From: Simmondsia chinensis
Lineage: Eukaryota; Streptophyta; Magnoliopsida; Caryophyllales; Simmondsiaceae
Direction of reading: 5' to 3'
Length of the DNA: 64,000 bases
Assembly: GCA_018398585.1 (NCBI GenBank)
Contig: JAGTTD010000016.1
Span: 22,925,212-22,989,211 of the forward strand
Below the pieces are notes generated by a model. It did no database searches, was not told where the DNA came from, and saw nothing but the letters and a program-made list of their open reading frames with translations. This document shows positions 34,002-44,643 of the stretch, piece by piece; positions within the stretch are counted from its first letter, which is position 1, and every line of letters begins with the position of its first letter. The position numbers and the translations under genes were made by a program.

Positions 34002-34017
34002 AGCCAAGGTGGAGATT
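34002..34017 (+). other. Polypurine tract of the copia element
   Basis: AGCCAAGGTGGAGATT abuts the LTR start TGTTAGG; the CCAAGGTGGAGATT form is common in plant copia elements. Confidence 0.85.
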
Positions 34018-34503
34018 TGTTAGGAATATGTCTCAAAATTCCCTTGGAAGTCTAAGTAGGGAAGCCGTGAGGAGGCCGATCGATCAGGTGAAGCTCGGTC
34101 AATCGGGAATGTTGCGTAACTTTGGGACACCTGTAGTGAGCTCACCAATCGATCAGTGAACTACCAATCACTCAGGACCCCGATCAATCGGGAGCCACGT
34201 TTCCATGCTTGTATAAATAAGGACGTAGGATTACGTCAGAATGCAATCTAAATTCATACGAGTGTTTCCCCTGCGGCGCCACACCAATAAAGAGAGAGAG
34301 AGGAAGTGATAGTAATTCTTCTTTTCGATTCAATAATAAAAGCTCCAATCTTTGCCCGTGGTTTTCTCCCCTTTCGATTGTAAAGGGGTTTCCACGTAAA
34401 ATTGTTGTGTTCTTGTGTTTGATTCTCTTTAGTCTATTTTATTTCTTGATTGACGTGGTATTTGATTCGAATTCAGTGCTTGGAATTTCTGCATTTCCTC
34501 ACA
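34018..34503 (+). repeat. 3' LTR of the copia element
   Basis: This 486-bp copy of 29537-30050 starts TGTTAGG and ends CCTCACA. Several GATCGATC motifs of the left LTR have decayed to forms such as GATCAATCGG, mostly by C-to-T or G-to-A changes. Confidence 0.93.
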
Positions 34504-35052
34504 TATTCATTAGCATCTAAGGCAAAGCTAGAACTACAAGTAGGATCAATGATTTCAATTTGCCCAAAAGTAAGTCAATGAATGTTGATTCAATTAGGGT
34601 TTAATTAAATAAAAATAAAATGTAACGAAAGTATACACAATTAGAATCTAATCGAACAAGAATCGATTCAGCATGAGTTATAAAGAAGATTGATTAAAAC
34701 AAAGCTTAGTTGAATTGGGGTTATGACAAAAGTTGACCCCTTTATGGTCTAATCAAATAGGAACTGTTGGAATAACAGTGCAAACAGTATGTACGCAATA
34801 ATAATATAGCAAAAATATTGATAAAATATTCTAAAAATACTGCTAAAATACAGCAAAAATACTACAAAAATACAGCAGATAAATAGCAGAAACACTGTAG
34901 AAAATATAGCAAAATTGAACAGAAAAATACTGTAAAATTGGAGGAAAATCAATATATAAATTGTTGTAAATTTACACTACAAAACCAGTGAAATATTTCA
35001 GTAAGATGCTGCTGTAAATACCATAAAAATACTATTGTAAATTCAGTGTATT

Positions 35053-35481
35053 TAGAGGTGGCCACGGGCAGGGTCGGGCCGGGCCTGGAGGGCTCCAGGG
35101 CCGGACCCGACCCGGGCCCACTACAGTGCGAGCCGGGTCGGCCCGTTTTTCGTCAACTATAAAAAAAATGCAAAATTTAAAAAATACAAAGTCCTTTTGT
35201 ACTAAAATTATTATAATTCATTGATAAATAATATGAGATACAAATATATTTTATCCCAAGCACTAATAATACTAAATATATGTAATAAAATAAAATATAT
35301 AATAAGTAATAGTAAATAATGGTAAATAAATAACGTAACAAGTACAAATACAACGCAGTTGGAGCCTAATATTTAAAAGTACAAATTTGTTTATCAAAAA
35401 ATACAAAGTAAAAGTAATATAAATTTTTTTTTTAATTAGGTGGACTCCCGGGCCCTGGCCTGGGCCCGTTGACCACCTCTA
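35053..35481. mobile_element. hAT-type MITE with GC-rich ends, 429 bp
   Basis: TAGAGGTGGCCACGGGC and GCCCGTTGACCACCTCTA are inverted terminal repeats. The flanks AGTGTATT (35045-35052) and GGTGCATT (35482-35489) agree at 6 of 8 positions, so an 8-bp TSD has decayed. GC-rich CGGGCCGGGCC-type subterminal runs contrast with the AT-rich middle. No coding. Confidence 0.75.
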
Positions 35482-36174
35482 GGTGCATTATAGTGAGTGA
35501 ATTCAGTAACGTTGTGGCAATATAATATTTAAACACAGCAATCAAATAAAACAAAAAAGAGGGAAAGTAGGTTAGAATACCAAAGATACCGTGTCGTTGG
35601 AAATACCACTGTCCTAAAAGACGATTTCGCCGCTGCTCCGGTGCATGCAGTAGCATTAGCGGCCGTCCTCTAGGATTTACACGGTCCGACTATTAACATG
35701 CATTCATTAAACATCGGGTAGGAGAGCCCAAGAACTTTGTCCAAGTATATTTGAGAGAGAGAAGAAGTCAAAGATGGAAAAAGAATAAGGAGAGCTGTTG
35801 AATCTTTTAATTTTTTGATGATTAAGCACTAGGTGAATCCCCTATTTATACAATTCTGCAGTAGGTAAGGCAAGAGAATCAGCTGTAGTAATGCGCTCAA
35901 GATTAAACGCTTGCATTAATGTCAAAAGCAATGTTCTAAAACAGTAAACGCATTAATCAGCTACTAAATCAGAACGATAATATGACAACGGTAACAGTTT
36001 TTTTCGGAAATAAATATACCCGTTAATAAAAGAGTCACCCACACCCACGCCCGAGCATAGCGGGGGGGCGGGCGGCGCGCGTGAGCGTGATTCCCACCAT
36101 TCTCACCCGTAACTTAATTCAAGTGAGTTGAGGGGCATATACCCATATAAACCCAACCAAACCCCCTTATCTTT

Positions 36175-36725
36175 TGTCACGACCCTAGCCGTGACTGTCA
36201 CGAGCCTACAAACCGAACGGCTATTTTTCATTTCTATTATTTTTTTTATCGGTTATGTAATGTAAAAAAATTATAAAACTAATTAGTATAAATTTTTGAA
36301 TTTTGAATTTGAATTTAGGAGGGAGCTGGTTGGGTGAAATTAGGAGGTAAAGGGTTTAGTTTAAATTTGTAATGATGTATTTAGCATTAATTAAATATGG
36401 GCTAGTAGTAGGATCTAGGGCCTAGGTGGCATTCCCTCCAAAATGCATATTTAAACACTTGCAAGTGTTGTATTTTGATCAACAAGAAATCAAATACAAA
36501 ATTTAACTTTTTTCCTCTCTTCTCTGCATTCTACTTCTAATTTATCTTCTTCCTTCTAGCTTATCTTCTCTAATTCTCTACTTCTAAAATTTCTCTTCTT
36601 CTTCCCCCTCTAATTTCTAACTCCTCCTCTTCCTCTAACTCCCTTCTTAATTCTCTACTTCTCTCTTTCTCTCTCTCGTTCTCTCTTTCCGAATTTATCC
36701 AAGTCACGGACTTAGGTTCGTGACA
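36175..36725 (+). repeat. Inverted, diverged chromovirus LTR next to a direct one
   Basis: It starts TGTCACGACCCTAGCCGTGAC, the reverse complement of the end of the LTR at 38184-38768, and ends GACTTAGGTTCGTGACA (36725), the reverse complement of that LTR's start. It therefore points opposite to the two LTRs to its right. Its middle differs much from them (for example ATCTAGGGCCTAGGTGGCAT), so it belongs to another subfamily or is older. Five bases (AAGCT) separate it from the LTR at 36731. Confidence 0.8.
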
Positions 36726-36730
36726 AAGCT

Positions 36731-37294
36731 TGTCACAAACCTAAGTCCGTGACTTGAATAATTTTTGGAGATAGAGAGAATTAGAGAGAGAGAGAGAAGT
36801 AGAGACGCTAAATTGAGAAGAGAGTTAGAGGAATTAGAAGAGAGTTAGAAGAAGAGGAGGAGTTAGAAGTAGAGGGGAGAGGTTAGAGAAAAGAAGAGAA
36901 GTTTGGAGAAGGGAAAGAGAAATTTTAGAGTTAGAAGGGGGAGAGGGGAACGGCTAGAGGAGAGGAAAAGGAGGAGATAAGTTTAATTTTTCATTTGAAT
37001 TCTTGTTGTCAAATACAAGGCTCATACATGAATTTATAGAGCATGGGAGGGCTCCCTACTAAACCTTTCCCTCCTAATTACAATTCAAATTCAAAACTTA
37101 AACTAATTTAAACTAAACCCTTTGCCTTCAAAACTACCCCCCAACCGGTTCCCTCCTAAACCCATTTCAAATTCAAAATTTAAACTAATTAATTTTACAA
37201 TATTTTTCATTACATAGCCAATATAAAAATAATAAAAGCGAAAAATAGGCATTTGGTTCTTTGGCTTGTCAGAGTCACGGCTAGGGTCGTGACA
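36731..37294 (-). repeat. 3' LTR of the short non-autonomous chromovirus
   Basis: It holds long GAGA/AGTTAGA-rich stretches (36773-36960) and ends GGCTAGGGTCGTGACA. The adjacent minus-strand PPT reads AAGAAGAAGGGTT (37295-37307). Confidence 0.88.
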
Positions 37295-37309
37295 AACCCT
37301 TCTTCTTGA

Positions 37310-38023
37310 AAACATCCTTGTCTTCAAGGATGTCATGCGGGTTGATCTCCTTATGCCAATCCCGGTTCTTGGAAATCGTTCCCATACTCCCGCTTTGACC
37401 TTGATCTTTTTGATGCCTCCTCGAGAGGTCTTAGGCTTGAGATGGTGAGCTTGAAACGGTTTTGCTCTGGGTTGCTGTGGGGCGTGGAACATGGTTTGGA
37501 TGTCATTGTCCTGTTTACTATTGCCTTGGTTGCCATGGTCTTGGTTGTCATTCCGTGCCCCTAGTGTGCGGCTTGGCATGGGAGGGGTGTTTAGCTCAAG
37601 AGGATGTGGTAGGCTCGGCAAAAGCCCAACTTTCTCGGCTTGGTCGTGGTTGTTGGTTTCATTCTCATCACCTTGCATGACGTCATCTTGGACAACCTCT
37701 AGTGAAGCAATCGGTATCTCCTTTGGCAAGACCTTCGGTGTGGCCTCCGATATGACCTTTGGTGATCCCGTGGGCATGACCTTCGGTGGGACCTTCGGTA
37801 GGATCTTCGGTCTCTCCTCAGCAACATCACTATTTGAACTAATCTCCGCCATAACCTCACACCCCGGTTGAGGTCGTGGTGGAAGTTCAAACTTCACACC
37901 ATGGCTAGCACAGAGTCGAGCTACGACATCGGTTAGGGCCCTAATGTCTGCCCCCATGTTTGCCATGTCCGCCCTCATGTTTTCCATGGTGGCTTTTATC
38001 TCGGTGTAACCGGTTGACGACAT
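37310..38023 (-). pseudogene. gag: Truncated gag of the short chromovirus
   Basis: The start at 38023 (MSSTGYTEIKATMENMRADM) matches in position and style the Gag start of the 54024-59718 element (MSSTGHTDTNEW...), including the ADIRALTDVVARL / ADLRALTDAVGRL coiled-coil-like segment. About 240 codons follow. They contain Pro/Lys-rich repeats (KILPKVPPKVMPTGSPKVI) and no recognisable Gag core, zinc knuckle or protease. The reading frame then runs into the 3' LTR. I infer an internal deletion that removed most of gag and all of pol, leaving a Gag N-terminus of uncertain use. Confidence 0.75.
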
Positions 38024-38165
38024 GCTTCCCGTGATAGATTTTTTTTTTTTTTTTCGAATTTCAGCAACCACATACCAAGAAAAGTTTTTTTTTTTTTTTT
38101 TTTTTTAATTCGAAAATGAGATGAATGAAAATGCAAAAGATAGGATATGCCCTCTTCGATCAGAA

Positions 38166-38181
38166 GATGGCTCTGATACCA
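38166..38181 (-). other. Met-tRNA primer binding site of the short chromovirus
   Basis: The plus strand GATGGCTCTGATACCA is the complement of TGGTATCAGAGCCATC, the standard plant gypsy Met site. Confidence 0.9.
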
Positions 38182-38183
38182 CT

Positions 38184-38768
38184 TGTCACAAACCTTAGTC
38201 CGTGACTTGAATAGTTTTTGGAGGTAGAGAGAATTAGAGAGAGAGGGAAAGAGAGAGAGAGAGAGAAGTAGAGAAGTTAGTAGAGATTGAGAAGAGAGTT
38301 AGAGGAATTAGAAGAGAGTTAGAAGAAGAGAAGGAGTTAGAAGTAGAGGGGAGAGGTTAGAGAAAAAAAGAGAAGTTTGGAGAAGGGAAAGAGAAATTTT
38401 AGAGTTACAAGGGGGAGAGGGGGACGGCTAGAGGAGAGGAAAAGGAGGAGATAAGTTTAATTTTTCATTTGAATTCTTGTTGTCAAATACAAGGCTCATA
38501 CATGAATTTATAGAGCATGGGAGGACTCCCTACTAAACCTTTTCCTCCTAATTACAATTCAAATTCAAAACTGAAACTAATTTAAACTAAACCCTTTGCC
38601 TCCAAAACTACCCCCCAACCGGTTCCCTCCTAAACCCATTTCAAATTCAAAATTTAAACTAATTAATTTTATAATATTTTTCATTACATAGCTGATACAA
38701 AAATAATAAAAGCAAAAAATAGGCGTTTGGTTCTTTGGCTTGTCAGAGGCACGGCTAGGGTCGTGACA
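38184..38768 (-). repeat. 5' LTR of the short non-autonomous chromovirus
   Basis: This direct copy of 36731-37294 has a slightly longer GAGA tract. It lies three bases from the Met primer site. Confidence 0.88.
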
Positions 38769-38930
38769 TCTTTCCATGTGGGATGTGAACTAGAGCACTT
38801 TTCTTATTTTTCAATATGATGTATTTTTCCGTAATACGTAAGTTTAGCTTGTATCATTTTTCTAACAGGAACTATTATTAAAATGTCTGAGTCTTACAAA
38901 AAACACCAAGCTAGGCGTGAGCTTATGATT

Positions 38931-38949
38931 TTTCCCGCAGATGGAGCCA
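38931..38949 (-). other. Primer-binding-site-like sequence of the large element
   Basis: The plus strand TTTCCCGCAGATGGAGCCA ends in CCA three bases from the LTR, as a tRNA 3' end complement should. I do not assign the tRNA with confidence; it is neither the Met nor the Asp type seen in the other elements here. Confidence 0.5.
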
Positions 38950-38952
38950 ATT

Positions 38953-39655
38953 TGTTTATGATGTTTGGGCTCAATGTGCTTAAACATCATTTTTTGAAAA
39001 CTATATGAGGTGGGGTTCATTAAGATGAGCTGAATTCAAATTTTAGCTATATGTCTGGCATGATATTTCCTACAAGATTGCACAAACGGTTAGAGGGGCC
39101 AGTGGAGCAACACATGGGGGACCCTTCTGACGCTCAAGTCAGTATAGATCTCATGAAATAATAATAATAAAAATAGGTGATAAATAAATATAATAGATAT
39201 AAAATACTTAGCTTGAGTGAAATAAGAGGCTTGAGCAATTATTACACCAAAGAAATTAGTAGCCAACAGGGTTGAAGAAGGGGTCCAAGATGGAGGGGCA
39301 ATGTATTGCTTCCCATTTATTCTTACTCCTTGTCTTATATAAAAGAAGAGAGACGTGGGGGAGGTGTCTCTTAGCGCCTCCCCCTCTTGCAATGTGCCAC
39401 CTTCGAGTTGGATTAAGGTATTTGGTATATTTGGATCCAATTTTTAATTTAAATTTAGTATATTATTATTTAGTTTTTATATATTAATTACGAGCTTGTT
39501 ACATTTGTAGCATTAAAGCTATAGATACTGGACGTGTATGTACCAGATGAGTATAAACCAGGCGAGTAAGTACTTCCTGTATTATAAATACCTTCAAACC
39601 TTTTGTCATTATCCGATCCATATAAATTATTCACCCAGCAAGTTATTATAAAACA
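38953..39655 (-). repeat. 5' LTR (right) of the large element
   Basis: This is the partner of 22402-23112. The minus strand carries TTTATATAAGACAAGG near 39340 as a possible core promoter. Its outer end is called where the two copies stop aligning at ATAAAACA. Confidence 0.72.
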
Positions 39656-41489
39656 TTTGCTTAACTCTGCTAGGATTTTATTAGTTTTCATAATGTGACA
39701 CTTAAAAAAATACCTTAAGTTTCATATTTTCAAATTTTTTTTTAAATTTTAAATATTTACAAACTATATATTAAATTGTAAAACATATTTTAAATACTTA
39801 TAAAATATATTTACAATCATAATAAATATTTGAAATACGTCAAAGAAGTATAGTAAATATCTAAAAAATATTATAGATACATTAAAAAAAACTTGTAAAT
39901 ATCATAAAGATATTTTAAATATTTAGAAAATATTTATATATTTTAGGAAATGCTATGTATCTAAAAAAATTTATATATTAAAAAATCTTGAATATTTAAA
40001 ATTTTTAAAGTATTTTAAATATTGGAAACACCTACTAAATACATTAAATATTTTGAATAATTAATTTTCATGTACATATAAATTTTTTATTATTTTTAAA
40101 CATATTTTTAAAATGTAAAAAAATATTTACAGATTTAAGATACTTTTTTAAATATATAAAAAATTAGAATTTTTGTATATTTTTTAAAATATATAAAACA
40201 ATTTCTAAATCTTTAGAATATTTAAAATTTTAAATTTTTTAAATTAATATACCAAAATTTAGGTTTTTTCCTTTCTTTTTTTAATGTCACGTCGTTGAAA
40301 ATTAACAGAAATCTAACGAAATTAAGCAAAGAATACATGAAAAAAGCTATCAAGGTTTCAACGTATCTCAAAAGCAGTTCGAAATCTCATGATACTCGAA
40401 AAATATATTGTCAAATCTTATAGTAGTTTTTATCTAGTGATAACAGTAATAACCATAAGAATAATAAATAATAATAATAGTAATTATTATTATTATTATT
40501 ATTGTTATTAGAAAAATTATCACTTATGTACTTAAAGTTTAAACATTTATCATATAGGTATTTTGATATTTTAATATATATATATAATATAATACCTTGA
40601 GGTTAAAATTTTTTTTATCACCTAAGCACCATATGTAGGAATGTTACGAATTTTTGTTTGAATCTGACTAATTGTATATAAAAAATATTAATTTAATATA
40701 TTATTATACTAATATATAAATGTCATGTCAATATTTTAGCTAAAAATTCAAAGAATTACAACAAAAAAACTCACCGAATTTTGATGCAAACTACATATGC
40801 AAACTCACCGAATCATATTTCAACAGAAGAATACCTTATTGATAAAATATAAAAATTTTATGGTACCTAAGTGATAAAAATTTTGAATCTCAAGATACAT
40901 TATTGTATATATTAAAACAATAAGGTATTTAGGTGATAAATTACTAAACCTTAAAACATTTAAATGATAATTTTTCTTATTATTATTATAGACCACACAG
41001 CACCTAAGAAAAATTTTAGAAATTATTTTAGTTAATTACTACTTATGTTTAAACTTTTATCTACTGAAATTGCGGAATCAAAAAAATCATATTTAGATGT
41101 TCAAAAAATATTTATTGTTAAAAATAGAGACTTTAAAAAATTTTATTGTTAAATTGGGATAAAAGGTTGGATGTCATGTCATAGTTGGGAGTCTGGGGCC
41201 GGAAGCAGAGACACTAAAGTTTCGCAGCCAGCATTGTCAAAATGGGGACCCTTTTTCTTCGCTTTAATGATAGGGACACATCTAATTGACTTTTTTCATC
41301 ATTAAAATTGGAATATCCATTACTTAATTTGTACCGAGTATTTAAATATATAAAAATATTAAATATAATATTTTAAGGTTTAAAAATTTTAGTACTCAGA
41401 TGTCTCAAAATTTTATTATATTATCAATCATATCATTTGCCAAGATATTGTAGATTTTGATCGGAAAATCGTTAAAGTAAAATATAATT
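39656..41489. other. Extremely AT-rich stretch with MITE-like element
   Basis: 39700-40260 is built of degenerate AAATATTT-type words without clear period. Apart from the MITE-like element at 40507-40978 I see only AT-rich DNA, with a short GC-richer stretch around 41180-41260. No gene is apparent. Confidence 0.55.
40507..40978. mobile_element. AT-rich MITE-like element with 75-bp inverted ends
   Basis: The left end, TAGAAAAATTATCACTTATG, and the reverse complement of the right end, AAGAAAAATTATCATTTAAA, continue as an imperfect inverted repeat for about 75 bp. (ATT)n runs flank both sides, so the TSD cannot be read. A related fragment is present at about 46920-47040. Confidence 0.6.
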
Positions 41490-41494
41490 CTGGC

Positions 41495-41969
41495 TAATGC
41501 AGCACATAAGTGAAAAATGAGGAAACGAGAAGGATTTAACAGTTTTTTCTTTAATTTTATTATGAACTAATAAAATAAAGAAAAAATAAACTCAATTTCT
41601 CACAATTAGAGAAAGAGAAAAAACTCTAAATCTTTAAAATTAAAATCTAAATTGAATGCCTAAACCTTAGATTTTCTCTAGTTTAAATAAATGAGTTATT
41701 TGACTAAGAATGAAACACTAAAATATAATTATAAATTTAAATCTAAAAAATGAAAGCTCACTCCTAATCAAACTCTATCTTCTATTTGCTCCCACTTCCG
41801 TTTTATGGGGTGGCTAAGGGCTCATCTTTTCGAGTTTCCTGTTTGTCCCTCGGCTATGTCGATATTTATCAAAAAAACTCTATCTTCTATTTGCGTTCTA
41901 CCGCGCCAATCCAACTTGCCAACTCCCTTGTCGCCAATGCTACCCGCCACACTGTTGCCAGCTGCATTA
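41495..41969 (-). repeat. 3' LTR of the gypsy element
   Basis: It aligns with 46299-46671 once the 105-bp insertion with its duplication is removed. The terminal bases have changed to TA...TA. Confidence 0.85.
41790..41875 (+). mobile_element. 86-bp LINE 3' tail with 19-bp target duplication
   Basis: AACTCTATCTTCTATTTGC occurs at 41771-41789 and again at 41876-41894, while the partner LTR at 46299-46671 has it once. The 86 bp between end in an A run after GATATTTATC, as a severely 5'-truncated LINE copy would. The partner LTR serves as the empty site, so the insertion is certain. Its LINE family is not identified. Confidence 0.85.
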
Positions 41970-42904
41970 TCCTCCCCAGGCTGGAGAGTATTCTCCCTCG
42001 AATTTGCCAATGCAACCACTGGTTCATTATTGCCAAAGAATGGAGTCAAGTGCTTAACGTTGAAAACATCAGAAGCTCGCATACCCGGTGGTAACTGAAC
42101 ACGGTAGGTGTTGTCATTCACCTTGCCGATGATCTTCAGAAGTCCAGTTTTTGGCGCCGTGAACTTATTATACTCCAAGGCCGGAAATCGCTCCTGCCTG
42201 AGGATAGCCCAGACCTAGTCACTGATGCTGTATTGGACCTGGCATCTGTGTCTGTCACTCTCCAGCTTATGTTTGGCGCTAGCTTCCAGGAGTAGTGCAC
42301 GGATCTGCTCACGGATATCCTAGAGATTGGAGATGAAGTCCTCAGCTTTACCACTCGGGCGAGTAAGGTCTGGTACTATCGCCAAATTAATCGGAGCTCT
42401 CGGTACAAACCCATAAATGAACTTGAAAGGCGGGAACCCTATACTCCAATTGATCGAACTGTTGTAAGCGAACTCATCTTGATAAAGCTTTTGCTCCCAA
42501 CCCCTGACGTTATCAGCAACCAAACAACAAGTAAGTTTCCCAACAAACGGTTTGTCACCCCGGTTTGGCCATCAGTTTGCGAGTGATGAACTGTGCTGAA
42601 GGCGAGAGAGGTATGCGCCATCTTCCATAAAGCCTTCCAGAAGAAGTTCGCGGACTGAACGTCTTCATCGGAAACAATGCTTCCCAGTAAACTATGAAGC
42701 TTGTAAATTTTCGAGAAATGCAATCCCGCCACATGAATAGCGTTGGCGCCTTTTCCACAACCAATGATCCACAACGAAAATCGAGTCAATGCCTCCTGTA
42801 GTCCTCGATAAGCCCAGCACAAAGTCCATACTCAAATATGTCCACGGTTGGCTAGGAGCCGGTAATGGCATATAAAAGCTTGTGTTGGTCACTCCGCCCT
42901 TCAA
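41822..42904 (-). pseudogene. pol: gypsy integrase and C-terminal tail entering the 3' LTR
   Basis: Pieces on the minus strand include PWTYLSMDFVLGLSRTTGGID with the first catalytic Asp (42904 frame), HSQTDGQTGVTNRLLGNLL, in which the Glu position of the DDE triad is changed, and WEQKLYQDEFAYNSSINWSIGFPPFKFIYG. The last ORF (42178-41822) has KIIGKVNDNTYRVQLPPGM, DVFNVKHLTPFFG and NSRENTLQPGEDNAA and crosses into the LTR at 41969. There is no chromodomain. Frameshifts separate all parts. Confidence 0.78.
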
Positions 42905-43785
42905 GACTTGACATATACGGCTGCGTCTAACAAACCTCTCAACCTCCCTAGGTAAGGATGACCAAAAATAGTTTGCAGTAATGAGCTACGGTGTCTTGTC
43001 TCGTCTCACGTGCCCTACATTGTGCCTTTTCTCTATGATTTTAAGCCGTAAACTCGAGTCCGAGAATTGATTTCCCTTGAAAAGGAACCCATCATGAACA
43101 GAGTAACTGGTAACAGAACCTGGTTGTGCTTCCCGCCATATCTCGCTAAAAGTGGAATCATCCTAATACTGATCCACCAATTGATCAAATCCGGTTACAG
43201 TGACCCTGCTCTGTGATAATATAATGTTCCGCCTATTTAGTGCATCTGCCACTTTGTTCAAGACACCAGACTTGTGCTTAATCACAAATTGAAAAAGCTA
43301 AATGAAGCTTGTCCACTTGGCATGTCAATCTAATTATCTTGGCTATTTATATACTTAAATGTGACGTTGTTGGAGTACAATACGAACTCTCGGTTGAACA
43401 GATAGGACTTCTAATGCCTTAGTGCCTGAACTATTACGTAGAACTCAACATCGTAAGTGGAGTAATTCAACCTACTCCCACCGAGCTTCTCACTGAAGTA
43501 TGTGATTAGCCTCCCCTCTTGGCTGAGCACATCGCCAATTCTAACCTTGGAGGTGTCAGTGTGAATCTTGAACGTCTTCTGAAAGTCTTGTAGGGCTAAT
43601 ACCGATGCCGTGGTTAGCCTCCTCTAGATTTCTTCAAAAGCATGAGCTGCCTCTGGAGTCTAAGCAAAGGAACTCCCCTTCATGCAATTCGTGATTGACG
43701 CCATCAATAAACTGAAGTTGGGCACGAACTGTCAATAGAAAGACGTGAACCCATGGACGCTCCTGACTTCGCCAACCTTCTTTAG

Positions 43786-44582
43786 CTATGACCAGTCCCG
43801 TATCGCCGCTATCTTCCCCTTGTCAGCTAACATACCATCCTTGGATACAACAAACTTCTTCAAGGCGGCAAATAGACTATGCTTTTGCAAGATACTTAGC
43901 ACTTCCTCAAGATGTCTGATATGCTTAGCTTGAGCCCGGCTATAAATTAGAATATCATCAAAATAGACCACAACAAACTTTCTGATGAAAGGATGCAACA
44001 TTTGATTCATAAACCTCATGAAGGTACTTGGCATGTTGGACAATTTGAATGGCATGACCAGCCACTCGTAAGCCCCTCCCGTGTTTTGAAGGCAGATTTC
44101 CACTCATCTCCCGGCTATATGTGAATCTGGTGGTATCCACTCTTCAAGTCTAACTTCATGAATACTTTTGAGTTCTGCAATTGATCAACCAAGTCATCCA
44201 ACCTCGGAATGGTGAATCGATAACGTACGGTGATCTTGTTGATAGCCCAATTGTCAACACACATCCACCAACTACCATATTTCTTTGGTGTCAACAAAGC
44301 CGGCATTGCACAAGGACTCAAGCTCTCTCTGATAAACCCCTTGGTGAGTAGATCCTCTACTTTACGTCTCTTCTCCTCATGCTCTGATGAACTCATATCG
44401 CAATGAGGCCTATTTGGCAAAGCAGCACCCGACATTAGATCAATGTGGTGTTGTATGTCTCGTAATGGTGGTAGCATCTCCGGTAACTCTTCTGGAAAAA
44501 CATCAGCATATTCCTTAAACAAGGTGGTAATCTCACTCAGTATCGCCCTTGGGCTCAACTTGCTCTCCTTCGCAATCAACAC
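43786..44582 (-). pseudogene. pol: gypsy reverse transcriptase, broken
   Basis: The ORF at 44582-44115 covers the RT N-terminus ([19 protein letters not shown], then [39 protein letters not shown] and [11 protein letters not shown]). The second ORF, 44103-43786, continues with the palm: FVVVYFDDILIYSRAQAKH contains the intact F-D-D catalytic motif. The C-terminal RNase H region (43780-43120) is too broken to follow except for short gypsy-like segments. Confidence 0.83.
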
Positions 44583-44643
44583 AAAAACTATCTTGCTGTT
44601 GCCAACCTCCTTGGCGAAGATGGCTCATCCCTATGTTTGGGTG

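Larger units (their letters stand above)
29537..34503 (+). mobile_element. Ty1/copia element, full-length but decayed
   Basis: LTRs at 29537-30050 and 34018-34503 flank all copia domains in order on the plus strand. The duplication TATTC borders the element at 29532-29536 and 34504-34508. A Met primer site (30054-30065) and the purine-rich PPT AGCCAAGGTGGAGATT before the right LTR are textbook. The coding region has many stops and at least one frameshift, so the copy is dead. Domain order gag, protease, integrase, RT, RNase H confirms copia. It was inserted into the leader-side DNA of the large non-coding element. Confidence 0.95.
36731..38768 (-). mobile_element. Short non-autonomous chromovirus with truncated gag
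   Basis: Direct LTRs of 564 and 585 bp (36731-37294 and 38184-38768), TGTCACAAACC...GGGTCGTGACA, flank only 889 bp. A Met primer site is at the right LTR and the gag fragment reads leftwards, so it is a minus-strand element. No pol remains. The right flank TCTTT (38769-38773) matches the bases left of the inverted LTR (36170-36174), not those left of this element, so this and the inverted LTR behave as one inserted unit. The LTRs are close copies of each other, suggesting fairly recent movement. Confidence 0.85.
34765..38867 (-). repeat. Solo LTR related to the LARD family, split by insertions
   Basis: The left edge TGTTGGAATAACAG (34765) and right edge TTTTTCTAACA (38867) are bordered by the 5-bp duplication GGAAC (34760-34764 and 38868-38872). 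Read on the minus strand from the right edge, it starts TGTTAGAAAAATGATACAAG, like the LTR at 9554. After the nested insertion, near 35590-35700, it shows GGAGGACGGCCGC-type, GCACCGGAGCAGCGGCGAAAT and CGTCTTTTAGGACAGTGG, all shared with 10010-10090. With only one LTR and a clean TSD this is a solo LTR from unequal recombination. Nested inside are a hAT MITE (35053-35481) and a chromovirus cluster (36175-38768). Its U3 (near 36100-36170 and 38768-38800, minus strand) has the CCCACATGGAAAG...AAGGGGG form common in plant copia LTRs. Confidence 0.8.
22402..39655 (-). mobile_element. Very large non-coding LTR element hosting other insertions
   Basis: Related direct repeats at 22402-23112 and 38953-39655 both start TGTTTATGATGTTTGG and end near ATAAACA/ATAAAACA. 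At the inner edge of the right copy, the plus strand reads TTTCCCGCAGATGGAGCCA, a primer-site-like sequence ending in CCA. At the inner edge of the left copy the minus strand has the purine tract GGAGTAGGAGGACTATA. These place the element on the minus strand. Subtracting the copia insertion (29537-34503) and the solo LTR (34765-38867) leaves about 8.2 kb, of which about 6.8 kb is internal. I found no gag or pol in it, only tandem arrays and a SINE. I could not find a matching target duplication (CCTTT versus TTTGC), and the LTRs are well diverged, so it is old. Confidence 0.68.

Noticed and set aside
37462..37890. Plus-strand ORFs (72 and 126 codons) and minus-strand 63-codon ORF
   Set aside because: They overlap the gag fragment on the minus strand in other frames and have low-complexity, biased composition; they are shadows of that frame.
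22397..39660. Target duplication for the large element
   Set aside because: CCTTT on the left and TTTGC on the right do not match, so I did not claim a TSD.
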